Assembly (NCBI GenBank): GCA_964551735.1 | Contig: CAZKEF010000027.1 | Coordinates: 1 to 64,000 of the forward strand | DNA: 64,000 nt | Direction of reading: 5' to 3' | Origin: DAOUAT01 sp964551735 | GTDB taxonomy: Bacteria > Chloroflexota > Anaerolineae > CG2-30-64-16 | In this document: positions 48,749 to 56,726 of the stretch, one piece after another | Layout of the letters: each line of letters starts with the position of its first letter | How positions within the stretch are numbered: position 1 is the first letter of the stretch | The notes under the pieces: generated by a model | Told to the model about the DNA's origin: nothing | Database searches by the model: none | The model's input: only the letters and a program-made list of their open reading frames with translations | Translations under genes and position numbers: made by a program

Positions 48749-48885
48749 GATAGCTCCTTCCATGCCTGAACTTTTTCGATGAATGTGGTGAGATCCGCCA
48801 GCGGCACATCTTCGAGCACGGTGTGCAGGCCGGAGTCGGTTTCCTGATGGTTGATGGCTTGGAGGACGCGGTCGCGTGGGTTCAT
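48745..48885 (-). pseudogene. Truncated UroD-family methyltransferase gene (46 codons)
   Basis: It starts at ATG 48885 with a good AGGAG site and reads MNPRDRVLQAINHQETDS, the same opening as UroD-family methyltransferases and as the intact gene at 4443-5594 (MNSRERVMLALNHKEPD). Then it jumps to an unrelated 28-residue end, LHTVLEDVPLADLTTFIEKV and QAWKELS, overlapping the isomerase start. An internal deletion that joined the head of a methyltransferase to the tail of another gene explains it. A real mini-protein cannot be excluded. Confidence 0.5.
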
Positions 48886-49004
48886 GCGAATATTTCTCCT
48901 GCGTTGGTGATGAGAGCTTGACTGTTGTCGCTTCTGAGCGCCTGAACGCCGAGAAGGCGATATACCCTGTGCTTCGACAGCAATCTGTTCGGTGTGACAC
49001 TCCG

Positions 49005-50252
49005 CTAGGGCTGAAGCCCTGCGGCTTCTCGGTCGCCGCGCTGCGAGGACCGAGCCAGTTCCGGGGTGTCCGCCCGGCTACGCAGCGTTCCGTTCAGGAA
49101 CGGCCTGCGATACTTTGAAACCGGTGGAGCGACATGTCCAGGTGCGCCATGCAGATGCCCCGACAGGATGTTGACCGCGCCGACAACGTCCCGATGAAAC
49201 ACGCCGCCGCAGGCTCCGCACCGACAGATGCGGCCGTTGGGCTTTCGCTTATGCCCACACACGGGGCAGGTCTGGGATGTGTAGTGCTCGTCTTGCAGCA
49301 CGACCGCAATCCCGACCTGCGCAGCCTTGTAGGTGATGTACTGGCGGAGCCGGCCGTGCTCCCAGCTAGGCACCTTTTGGTTGGTCTGCTTACCCAGGTT
49401 TACGCCGTCGGCCACGTCCCGCACATCGCCGATGACGATCTTGCGGGCGCCGCGCTCGACCGCATGATCGACCACGGCCCGGCTGATTTTGTGCAGCATG
49501 TCGCGCTGGCGCCGCTTCTGCTGGGCCTTGAAGCGGTTCGGGCGCTTCTGGATGGGCTTGCGCCTAAGGGAGCCCTTCTGCTTGGCATCTCGCAGGCTGG
49601 CGAGCTCCGCCCGGCGCTTGGCGCCGTACTGCTTGCAGGCCCGCAGCGCCCGGCAGGAGACCACCAGCGCCTGCGCGTGGTCGGCTACCACGGCCGGATG
49701 GATCTCGCCCAGGTCTACCGCCAGCACGCGAGCGCCGGGGGGTGGTGGCGGCGGCAGCCCGTCGTCCAGGACCATGTGCCATTCGTAAGCCAACGAAGCC
49801 CGGTTGAAAACCAGCCGAGCTTCCAGGACGCTGTACTCGTCCCAACCATCCGGCAACACGACGGTGACAGGCGCCAAGCCACGCGCGCGGGCCAGCAGCA
49901 CCTGGTTGGCTGTGCGCCTGATTCCCGTGTTCTTCCAGATGGTGGTTCTGAAACGTCTGCGCCGATGCGGGAACTTGGCGTCATGCCCGTTGCGTCTGAG
50001 CGACCGAACGGTCTTGCAGGCGCGGTAGAAAGCCTGCTGGGCGGCATCCCGGCTGTGGGCATGGAGGGTCGTGCCGCCGGACTGGTAATCCTCCCAGCGG
50101 TAGGCGCGCTTTTCGGACAGCCAAATCCCCTGTTTGCGGTAGCTGCGCCAGTGGTTGGTGAGCACCGCGTTGTAGTGCCGGGCGCTTTCTTGGTTGAGTT
50201 CGTCGGCCAACGCCCTGCTACCGCGATAGGGGATGACACGCGTGCTAATCAT
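49005..50252 (-). CDS. TnpB-type RNA-guided nuclease homologue (IS200/IS605-like), altered RuvC-II
   Basis: About 415 residues. N-terminal helical/WED-like part (ADELNQESARHYNAVLTNHW), RuvC-I VLAVDLGEIHP with its Asp, a zinc ribbon CPVCGHKRKPNGRICRCGAC, and RuvC-III HRDVVGAVNILS. At the RuvC-II site, where most TnpBs have 'iviEDL', it reads KIVIGDVRDVADG, so the usual Glu is Gly; QDEHYTSQTCP offers another acidic residue. The C-terminal tail reads through the probable element end. There is no TnpA beside it. Its coding style (Arg/Gly-rich) fits the host. Confidence 0.85.
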   Translation of the reverse strand: MISTRVIPYRGSRALADELNQESARHYNAVLTNHWRSYRKQGIWLSEKRAYRWEDYQSGGTTLHAHSRDAAQQAFYRACKTVRSLRRNGHDAKFPHRRRRFRTTIWKNTGIRRTANQVLLARARGLAPVTVVLPDGWDEYSVLEARLVFNRASLAYEWHMVLDDGLPPPPPPGARVLAVDLGEIHPAVVADHAQALVVSCRALRACKQYGAKRRAELASLRDAKQKGSLRRKPIQKRPNRFKAQQKRRQRDMLHKISRAVVDHAVERGARKIVIGDVRDVADGVNLGKQTNQKVPSWEHGRLRQYITYKAAQVGIAVVLQDEHYTSQTCPVCGHKRKPNGRICRCGACGGVFHRDVVGAVNILSGHLHGAPGHVAPPVSKYRRPFLNGTLRSRADTPELARSSQRGDREAAGLQP

Positions 50253-50322
50253 GGTGCTGTATTACACATTATCATCAATCGGAATGCAAGTCCGTGTTGT
50301 CTCTGGCTAAAGCCATTGGCGA

Positions 50323-50369
50323 AGCCCGCCTATCCACTCGGCCTAAAGGCCGGTGGCTTGCGGCGGGCT
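50323..50369. repeat. Stem-loop between nitroreductase stop and tnpB start
   Basis: AGCCCGCC (50323-50330) pairs with GGCGGGCT (50362-50369) around an inner CGGCCTAAAGGCCG palindrome (50340-50353). A further TGGCTAAAGCCA palindrome lies just before it. It may be the left end of the TnpB element or a terminator of the nitroreductase operon. Confidence 0.5.
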
Positions 50370-50397
50370 AATTCTGGTCACTCCTACGGACGCTGCC

Positions 50398-51072
50398 CTA
50401 CTCACCCATCACGAAGCTTGCAATCCGCTCGAGCGGATACTTCGTCAGCACCGGCACCGTCGCACCTGCCGCCGGGTATCCCACCACGAGAATCAGGAAC
50501 GGGCGCTCCGAGTCCGGCCGCCCCAGGATCTTGTTCAGGAAGCTCATGGGGCTCGGCGTGTAAGTCAGGGCGGCCAGGCCGGCCAGGTGCAGCGCGGTGA
50601 TCAGGATGCCGGTTGCGATGCCGACCGACTCGGTTGGGTAGTAGTTCCGGTGCTCGGCGCCTTGTTCGTCAAGGGTAACCTTCTTCAGGAACACCACGAT
50701 CAAACACGGGGCGCTTTCGAGAAACGGTTTGTCCGGGTTGGTTGCGAACGGCTCAAGCGCGTCCAGCCATTCCTTCGACGCCCGGCCGGCATAGAACGCG
50801 CGCTCTTCGGCCTCCGCGGCCCCTCGAATCTGTCGCCTGACTTGGGGATCGGAAACCACGACGAAATGCCAGGGCTGCCTGTTCGCACCGCTCGGCGCCG
50901 TGCCCGCCGCAAGCAGCGCGTTCTGGATCAGGCCGTCCGGGATGGGCCGCTCCGAGAACTCGCGCACCGTCCGCCGGCGCTTCATTTCGCGGTAGAACCA
51001 CTGCGCCGTAGCGACCATCTCCTCCGCCGACTTCTCCGCGAAACACAGCGGCTCAAACTTCGACTCAGTCAT
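50398..51072 (-). CDS. Nitroreductase-fold flavoprotein, iodotyrosine-deiodinase-like
   Basis: 224 residues with the FMN-binding nitroreductase pattern RRRTVREFSERPIP, AGTAPSGANRQPWHFVVVSD and VGIATGILITALHLAGL. The lid segment EAEERAFYAGRASKEWLDAL has the Glu...Tyr...Trp/Lys arrangement that iodotyrosine deiodinase uses to grip its amino-acid substrate, so reductive dehalogenation of halotyrosine is a reasoned guess. It is the last gene of the peptide operon, with its start overlapping the M3 peptidase stop (ATGA). Confidence 0.85.
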   Translation of the reverse strand: MTESKFEPLCFAEKSAEEMVATAQWFYREMKRRRTVREFSERPIPDGLIQNALLAAGTAPSGANRQPWHFVVVSDPQVRRQIRGAAEAEERAFYAGRASKEWLDALEPFATNPDKPFLESAPCLIVVFLKKVTLDEQGAEHRNYYPTESVGIATGILITALHLAGLAALTYTPSPMSFLNKILGRPDSERPFLILVVGYPAAGATVPVLTKYPLERIASFVMGE

Positions 51073-52835
51073 GCCATCCTCTCCAGTTCGTTGATAAATC
51101 CCGCGACGACGTCGTAGCCGCCTTGCCAGAATGCTGGCGCACGCGCATCAATGCCCGCGCGCGCCAGCAGCGCCATGGGCGAGGCAGACCCCCCGGCCGA
51201 CAACAGTGCGATGTACCCTGGCTTGAAGGCTTTGCCCTCCTCTCGATACTTCTGATACAGCGCCAGCACCAGCAGTTGCCCGAATGCATAGGCGTACACG
51301 TAGAAGGGATGATCGAAAAGGTGCGGAATGCCCAGCCACTCCCAGCGGAACTCGTCGGGAACGTCCACTGAATCGCCAAACTGGTCGCGCAGGCAGTTCA
51401 GGTAGGCGTCTGCCAGGCGGCCGACCGTCGCGTTCTGCTGCGCCAGATCGTGGCCGCGCATCTCGAACCGCGCGGTGTTCACCTGCCGCTGGATGGCGGT
51501 ATACAAACGGTCCACCTGACCGAACAGCAGGTCGCAGCGCGCCGCGGTGTCTGTCTCGCGGACGAGCAGTGCTTCGACCAGCAGCATCTCGCTGAAGATC
51601 GACGCGGTCTCGGCCAGCGGCAGGGATGGGAACCGGGTCAGGGCAGGGTTGCCGCGCGACAGCATGGCGTGGATGGCGTGGCCCAACTCATGGTGCAGCG
51701 TGATGATATCGAACAGCCCGCCCTCGTAGCTCATGTTGATGAAGGGTGTGGCGGACGCGTTCGGATCGGAGCAGAAGCACAGGAACCCCTTGCCCGGCCG
51801 CGCCTCGCTGTCCACGTGGCGCTCAGCCAGGACACGCTCGGCCAGCTCGCCAAAAAGGGGGTCGAAACGCTGGAATGTCTTGAGGATCAATGCGGTCGCC
51901 GCTTCGTATGGGTAAGTTTTGTTCGACGCGGTGGCCGGCGCCAGCAGATCGCAGCGGCGGAGGCGCTCCACGCCGAGCCGCTGTGCCTTCAGCCGGAAGA
52001 AGCGCTGGAAAACACTGCGGTTTGCATGCGCCACGTCGAGCAGCGTGGCGACGACATCGTCGGGAACGTCGTTGACCAGGTTGCGCACCGAGATCGGGCT
52101 TGCGTACCCGCGCAGGTCAACGTTTTCGCTGCGCCAGTCGCGCGCCAGGCTCAGATAGATCGGGCCAAGCAAGCCGCTATCGCGCTCAAAGACACGCATT
52201 TGCTCACTGTGCGTTGCCGCGCGCACGTTGGGATCGGGATGGCGCATGAGGTTGATCGCCTCGCCCCGGTTCAGCTCCTTCTCCTCCCCGCCAACCCGCA
52301 CGCGAAACACCTGCCGGTTGGCGATCGCACCGTAGAGCGTCTTGAGCGCCGCACTGCCGGTGGCGTTCTTGAGGTTGATGATCCGCTCTTCCGGCTCGCT
52401 GAGCGTATGGGGTGTGAGCTGGCGTTGGCGCTCAAGCCAGTAGCGGAACGGGCCGGCGGCGGTCAACAGCCGCTCCGTGTCGCGAGCCGGCAGCGCCTTC
52501 CACCATAGCTCGAAAAACAACAGCCGGTTGGCGCACCCGGCGATGAGCGCCTCGATGCGGCTGCGCAAGGCAGGCGCAGCCGGGTTCCGGGTGTCCTCGG
52601 TGAAGTAAAGGAATGCGTATGTTTGGAGCCGGGACTTCAGCCGATGGATGCGGTCGAGCATGTCGAGGAACTCGACGAAGGCGGCCGGCGCGATGTCGGC
52701 CGTGAGTGCGGGCCGGGCAGCCTCCACGTCAGCCGTCAGAGACTCCAGCTCGCGCGTCGCGGCCACCAGCTCCGGGCTGTCGGGGCCGGGGAAGAGATCG
52801 GCCAGATTCCAACGGGTGCGCGCATAGGTGGGCAT
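51069..52835 (-). CDS. M3-family oligoendopeptidase (PepF-like)
   Basis: About 588 residues, cytoplasmic zinc peptidase. The catalytic motif is LHHELGHAIHAM (HExxH), with the third ligand Glu expected in LAETASIFSEM. PGKGFLCFCSDPNASATPFI and HPFYVYAYAFGQLLVLALYQ are typical of oligoendopeptidase F. It cleaves short peptides. The start ATG 52835 is chosen; GTG 52844 overlaps the preceding stop. It lies between the GGT-like and deiodinase-like genes in an overlapping operon. Confidence 0.92.
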   Translation of the reverse strand: MPTYARTRWNLADLFPGPDSPELVAATRELESLTADVEAARPALTADIAPAAFVEFLDMLDRIHRLKSRLQTYAFLYFTEDTRNPAAPALRSRIEALIAGCANRLLFFELWWKALPARDTERLLTAAGPFRYWLERQRQLTPHTLSEPEERIINLKNATGSAALKTLYGAIANRQVFRVRVGGEEKELNRGEAINLMRHPDPNVRAATHSEQMRVFERDSGLLGPIYLSLARDWRSENVDLRGYASPISVRNLVNDVPDDVVATLLDVAHANRSVFQRFFRLKAQRLGVERLRRCDLLAPATASNKTYPYEAATALILKTFQRFDPLFGELAERVLAERHVDSEARPGKGFLCFCSDPNASATPFINMSYEGGLFDIITLHHELGHAIHAMLSRGNPALTRFPSLPLAETASIFSEMLLVEALLVRETDTAARCDLLFGQVDRLYTAIQRQVNTARFEMRGHDLAQQNATVGRLADAYLNCLRDQFGDSVDVPDEFRWEWLGIPHLFDHPFYVYAYAFGQLLVLALYQKYREEGKAFKPGYIALLSAGGSASPMALLARAGIDARAPAFWQGGYDVVAGFINELERMA

Positions 52836-52844
52836 GGGATTCAC

Positions 52845-54428
52845 TCACTCCGCAAGGATGGCGCCATCGTAACGGCCGGAGGTGACGCCGAGCGCGACGC
52901 CGCTCGCCCGGTCCACCTCGACGCCGACCAGCGGGCTTTCCAACAGGTCCAGGTTTTCCTCGGTCACAAACTGGCCCAGGCCGCCCGCGCGCGCGTCCTT
53001 GAAACGCAGCCCGCGCGCCCGAAGGCCGGCGAGGAACGCAGGCGCGAACTGCTCCAGGAACAGCACTTCGGTGAACGCGCCGGTCTGATCGTAGTCGGGG
53101 AAGAGCGGCGTGGGCGGCCGGTTTGCCTCGTCCAGCGGCAGGCCGTACTCCATCACGTTCAGCAGCGTGGCGCTCTGCTTTTCATACAACGACGCATGGA
53201 TCGCGCCTGCGGCGACGAACCTCTGCGGATTGAGCGCCATGATTGGGCTGAAGATGCCGGCGATGCGCCGCTCCGACTGCGACACGGGGCCAGGCGCTTC
53301 CGCCGCCATGCGCGGCAGCGAAATGCCGTCCACCACCAGCCCGTCGCGGCCCGTCGTGGCGCAGGCCGAGTGGATGATGATCGCGGCATTGCCCTGGCTA
53401 TCCACCGCAGCGACCGCGTCAGTGTTGTCGGGCTTCTCCAGCGGCACGGTACGGAGGCTGCCCGTCTGGATCGCATCCCACAGGGCGCTGATAGTCGCCG
53501 GAGCGAGCACGTCCGCCAGGCGAATTGATCGCCCGCCCAGCGCGCCGGCCAGGGTGGCATCGTCGATGTTTCCCATCAGGCGGTTCAGGAACGGCATGTA
53601 CGCGCGCAGGCCGGACACCAACCCGATGTAGGCGTCGGGTTCCTTCGTGAAGTGGCCCTGCGTTCGCAGGTCGAGCCGTTCGAGCATACGCAGGATCAGC
53701 AGCGTGATCAGGCCGCCCACGTTCGGCGGGGGCGGCGCGAACAACGTGAAGTCGCGATAGCTGGTCGTGATCGGCTCGGTGATCTCCCCGCGATACGCGG
53801 CCATGTCCTCCTGGGCGATCACGCCGCCGGCCTGGCGGACGACTTCGAGGAACCTTGCGCCCCACGCGCCGGCATACATGTAGTCCGGACCGTGGACCGC
53901 GATCTGCCGCAGGGTGCGGAGCAGGTCGCTCTGGATGATCTTTCCGTCCTGCATCGCGAAGGTTTCGACGCAGCCGGGCGCCGTGCGCTGCCGGTAGCGC
54001 AGCCGGCGGAGCAGCCGCTCGTGCGGCTCGAAACCCTGCGCACAGCGTTCGATCGCTGGAGAGACAACAGCTTCAAACGGCAGCCTGCCGAAGCGCGCGA
54101 GCATGGCTTTGATGCCGCCCCAGTAGCCGGGCACCAGCGGGCCGGCGCCGGGCTTGCCTTCCCGATACAGCCGAGGGAGGGTGTCGCCCCGGCCTGCCGC
54201 GGGAATGGCGTAGTCGCCGTCAATGCAGTGGACGCAGCCGGTCGCGGCCTCCCAATACAGGCCAACCAACGTGCCGGCAAAGCTGACGTATGTGCCCGCC
54301 GCGTTGACGATTTGGATCATGGAAGCCGCGGCCACCGCGTCGGCTGCGCTGCCCCCGTCCGCCAGGATGGCCGTGGCGGCAGTTGCGGCCGACGCGCCGG
54401 AAGACACCGAGACGAGTGTGTTGCTCAT
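52845..54428 (-). CDS. Gamma-glutamyltransferase-family protein
   Basis: 527 residues of the Ntn-hydrolase GGT family. The helix ILADGGSAADAVAAASMIQI and GYWGGIKAMLARFGRLPFEA are standard. The autocleavage site is at KPDNTDAVAAVDSQGNA, where Thr would become the nucleophile (canonical form is T-T/S-H). Near the end SGRYDGAILAE replaces the usual 'D.R..G.a.g'. No signal peptide is seen, while many GGTs are exported, so it acts inside after uptake. Its start overlaps the hydrolase stop. It may hydrolyse gamma-glutamyl amides of the imported compound. Confidence 0.88.
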   Translation of the reverse strand: MSNTLVSVSSGASAATAATAILADGGSAADAVAAASMIQIVNAAGTYVSFAGTLVGLYWEAATGCVHCIDGDYAIPAAGRGDTLPRLYREGKPGAGPLVPGYWGGIKAMLARFGRLPFEAVVSPAIERCAQGFEPHERLLRRLRYRQRTAPGCVETFAMQDGKIIQSDLLRTLRQIAVHGPDYMYAGAWGARFLEVVRQAGGVIAQEDMAAYRGEITEPITTSYRDFTLFAPPPPNVGGLITLLILRMLERLDLRTQGHFTKEPDAYIGLVSGLRAYMPFLNRLMGNIDDATLAGALGGRSIRLADVLAPATISALWDAIQTGSLRTVPLEKPDNTDAVAAVDSQGNAAIIIHSACATTGRDGLVVDGISLPRMAAEAPGPVSQSERRIAGIFSPIMALNPQRFVAAGAIHASLYEKQSATLLNVMEYGLPLDEANRPPTPLFPDYDQTGAFTEVLFLEQFAPAFLAGLRARGLRFKDARAGGLGQFVTEENLDLLESPLVGVEVDRASGVALGVTSGRYDGAILAE

Positions 54429-55585
54429 GCCACCGTCCTGAACGCTCTCTTGGCGTAGAATTTCGTGTTTTCATACCCCGGATCGTTGAACCGGTCCGCC
54501 TGCTTGAGTAGGTATGTCTCGAAGAAACGCAGGTGCGCCACGGTCACCAGCTCCCGGTAATTGAGCGGGTCGCGCGTGCCGAGCGCGCCGCTGGCCAGGG
54601 CTTCGGGCGCGGTGAACAGGAAATCCGTGAAGCCGCCGTGCGTGCCGTCGAGCACCGCCAGGTGGAAGGCGTCGGCCGAGTTGTTCCAGAAAGCGGCCTG
54701 GTTCATCTTCCAGAGGTGCGGGTTCGCCAGCGTCAGGAGCGGCTTGCGCAGGTCGTCGTCGTAATATTCTCCGAAGAGGCCACCGTCTATGTTTACACCG
54801 CAGACGCAGCGCGCGTCGTCATGGCAGAGCTGTGCGGCGGTCGCGCCGCCGAACGAGTGGCCGGTCGTGGCATAACCCAGCTCGAGGCGGAGCCGGCCCG
54901 TGAAGAGTGAGGGACGCGCCCCCCGGTTCATCTCGGCCAGCACAGCCACGGCTCGCATGCAGTCCCCGGCCCACACGCTGACCCGCTGGTTCAGCCCGGG
55001 CGACAACTGGTAATATGCGCGCGCCTTTGTGATCAGTTGGGCTGTATCGTCTTCCGGCACGGCGTGAATGGCCTCGAACGCGGCGACCAACTCCGGGCCC
55101 ATTGCGTTGCCCGAGGTATAGCGCTCCACCACCCACTCGTACGGGAGCCGGATCCGACCATCAGCGTACCGGATCGCGGCCGTCTCGCCGGGGTGACTGA
55201 CCGAGGCCACGATGTAGCCCTGGCTCGCCAGGTCCGAGCAAAGCACGGTGTTGCTCATCTCATGGAAGAGGTAGCCGTGGTTGAAGATCACGAGCGGGTA
55301 GGCGGCCTGCCGGTCGGAGAGGGGCGCCCCGGGATAAGCGTGGGTGCGGGTGTTGAGGAAATCGAGCCGGAAGTCGTCACCGGCCTGGAGGCGCAGGGCA
55401 GGCACGACTTCCGGGAAGGCGTACTGCGCGGTGTGGATGCCTTCCACCGGGCCGGCCGGGTAGAAGATCGTGGCTGAGATGTCGCGCTCCTCCCCACCGG
55501 CCGCGTGGTAACTGAATTCGATCTGCGTCAGCCCGACCAGGTCATCGCCCAATGGCGCCGGCAGCTCTCGTTGCGCTTCAGACAC
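54425..55585 (-). CDS. Alpha/beta hydrolase (PAF-acetylhydrolase/dienelactone-hydrolase-like), copy A
   Basis: About 386 residues. The nucleophile elbow is TGHSFGGATAAQL, an oxyanion region FNHGYLFHEMSN, an acidic residue probably in NIDGG, and a candidate His in DGTHGGFTDF. It is clearly paralogous to the next gene upstream (same blocks VLCSDLAS-GY-VASV-HPG and FFE-YLLKQ). GTG 55585 has GGGAGG upstream; an ATG at 55630 lies in the neighbour's coding end. The ester or amide substrate is unknown. Confidence 0.82.
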   Translation of the reverse strand: MSEAQRELPAPLGDDLVGLTQIEFSYHAAGGEERDISATIFYPAGPVEGIHTAQYAFPEVVPALRLQAGDDFRLDFLNTRTHAYPGAPLSDRQAAYPLVIFNHGYLFHEMSNTVLCSDLASQGYIVASVSHPGETAAIRYADGRIRLPYEWVVERYTSGNAMGPELVAAFEAIHAVPEDDTAQLITKARAYYQLSPGLNQRVSVWAGDCMRAVAVLAEMNRGARPSLFTGRLRLELGYATTGHSFGGATAAQLCHDDARCVCGVNIDGGLFGEYYDDDLRKPLLTLANPHLWKMNQAAFWNNSADAFHLAVLDGTHGGFTDFLFTAPEALASGALGTRDPLNYRELVTVAHLRFFETYLLKQADRFNDPGYENTKFYAKRAFRTVA

Positions 55586-55604
55586 GGCCCTCGTTCCCTC
55601 CCGC

Positions 55605-56726
55605 TCAGGCTGACGCCACGCGCTTCTCATAGAACCGGGTGTCCTCGAAGCCGAGGTCGCCGAACGGCTCCGGCTGCTTCAGCAGGTAGTGCTCGAAGAA
55701 CTTCAGATGGTATTGTGTGATCACGGTCCGCGTGCTGTCGGCAGCGCGCGTGCCCAGTCGCGCTTCCTCCGGTGTGCCCCGTGCTATCCAGAGCGAATCG
55801 CAGAAGGCGATGTGATCGGTATTGCCGACGGTCACATGGAACGAATCGGACGAGTTACAGAGGAAGACAGCCTTGAGCATCTTCCAGATGAACGGGTTGC
55901 CGATGCCCAGGTAGGGCTTGGCTACATCCATGCCGTAGGTCCCGCCGAAGTGGCCGCCGTCCATGTTGATGCCGCAGGGGAAGCGTGCGTCCCGCGCCAG
56001 CGTCTCGATCGCCGCGGCCCCGCCGAACGAGTGGCCGGTGATCCCGAGGCCGATCCCCAGCCGCAGCCGGCCTTCGAAGATGGAGGGGATGTTGCCCCGG
56101 TCGAGCGCTTCGAGGTGGTCGGCGGTCCGCCGCGTGTCATTGACCCACGGCGTGACCATGATCCCGAAGGGCTGGAGCGCGTAGAACTCGCGGCTCATCT
56201 CGATCAGGCGTGCATTGTCATTCTCGTCGGTGATTTTGAACTCCTCGAAGAGCGGCGTGATGGCGTCCATCAGCTCATTCGAGCGCATCGCCTCGACGAG
56301 CTTGGGGTCGATCCGAATCACTGCACCGTCATTATACCTCACCGCGGCCGCCGTCCCCGGGTGGCCCACGGACGCGACCACGTAGCCGCAGCTCGCCAGG
56401 TCCGAGCACAGGACCGTGCCGGTCATCTCGTGGGCACCCAAGGCCATGTTGTAGATGATGACCGGGAAGTCGCGCTGGCGGTCCGACGGACGCACGTCCC
56501 GATAGCAGTGCGTCACCGTCTCGCGGACGACCCGCTGCCAGTGCTCGTCGTCCGACAGTTCCGGGAACGCGTAGGGCGCGGTCGGTTTGCCCTCGGTGCT
56601 GTCCGCCGGGTAGTAGATGGTGACATGGATGCGGCGGTGTGTGCCATCGCCGTCCCCGTAGACAAACTCAGTGGTTGTGAGGCCGACGACATAGTCGCCG
56701 ATAGGTTGCGGAAGCTCGATGGTCAT
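55605..56726 (-). CDS. Alpha/beta hydrolase (PAF-acetylhydrolase/dienelactone-hydrolase-like), copy B
   Basis: 373 residues. Nucleophile elbow ITGHSFGGAAAIETL, IIYNMALGAHEMTGTVLCSD, INMDGGHFGG and the His candidate in GNTDHIAFCD. Its similarity in length and motif order to 54425-55585 indicates tandem duplication followed by strong divergence. There is no signal peptide. ATG 56726 overlaps the methyltransferase stop by four bases. Two such hydrolases in a row suggest two ester/lactone/amide bonds of related shape. Confidence 0.84.
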   Translation of the reverse strand: MTIELPQPIGDYVVGLTTTEFVYGDGDGTHRRIHVTIYYPADSTEGKPTAPYAFPELSDDEHWQRVVRETVTHCYRDVRPSDRQRDFPVIIYNMALGAHEMTGTVLCSDLASCGYVVASVGHPGTAAAVRYNDGAVIRIDPKLVEAMRSNELMDAITPLFEEFKITDENDNARLIEMSREFYALQPFGIMVTPWVNDTRRTADHLEALDRGNIPSIFEGRLRLGIGLGITGHSFGGAAAIETLARDARFPCGINMDGGHFGGTYGMDVAKPYLGIGNPFIWKMLKAVFLCNSSDSFHVTVGNTDHIAFCDSLWIARGTPEEARLGTRAADSTRTVITQYHLKFFEHYLLKQPEPFGDLGFEDTRFYEKRVASA

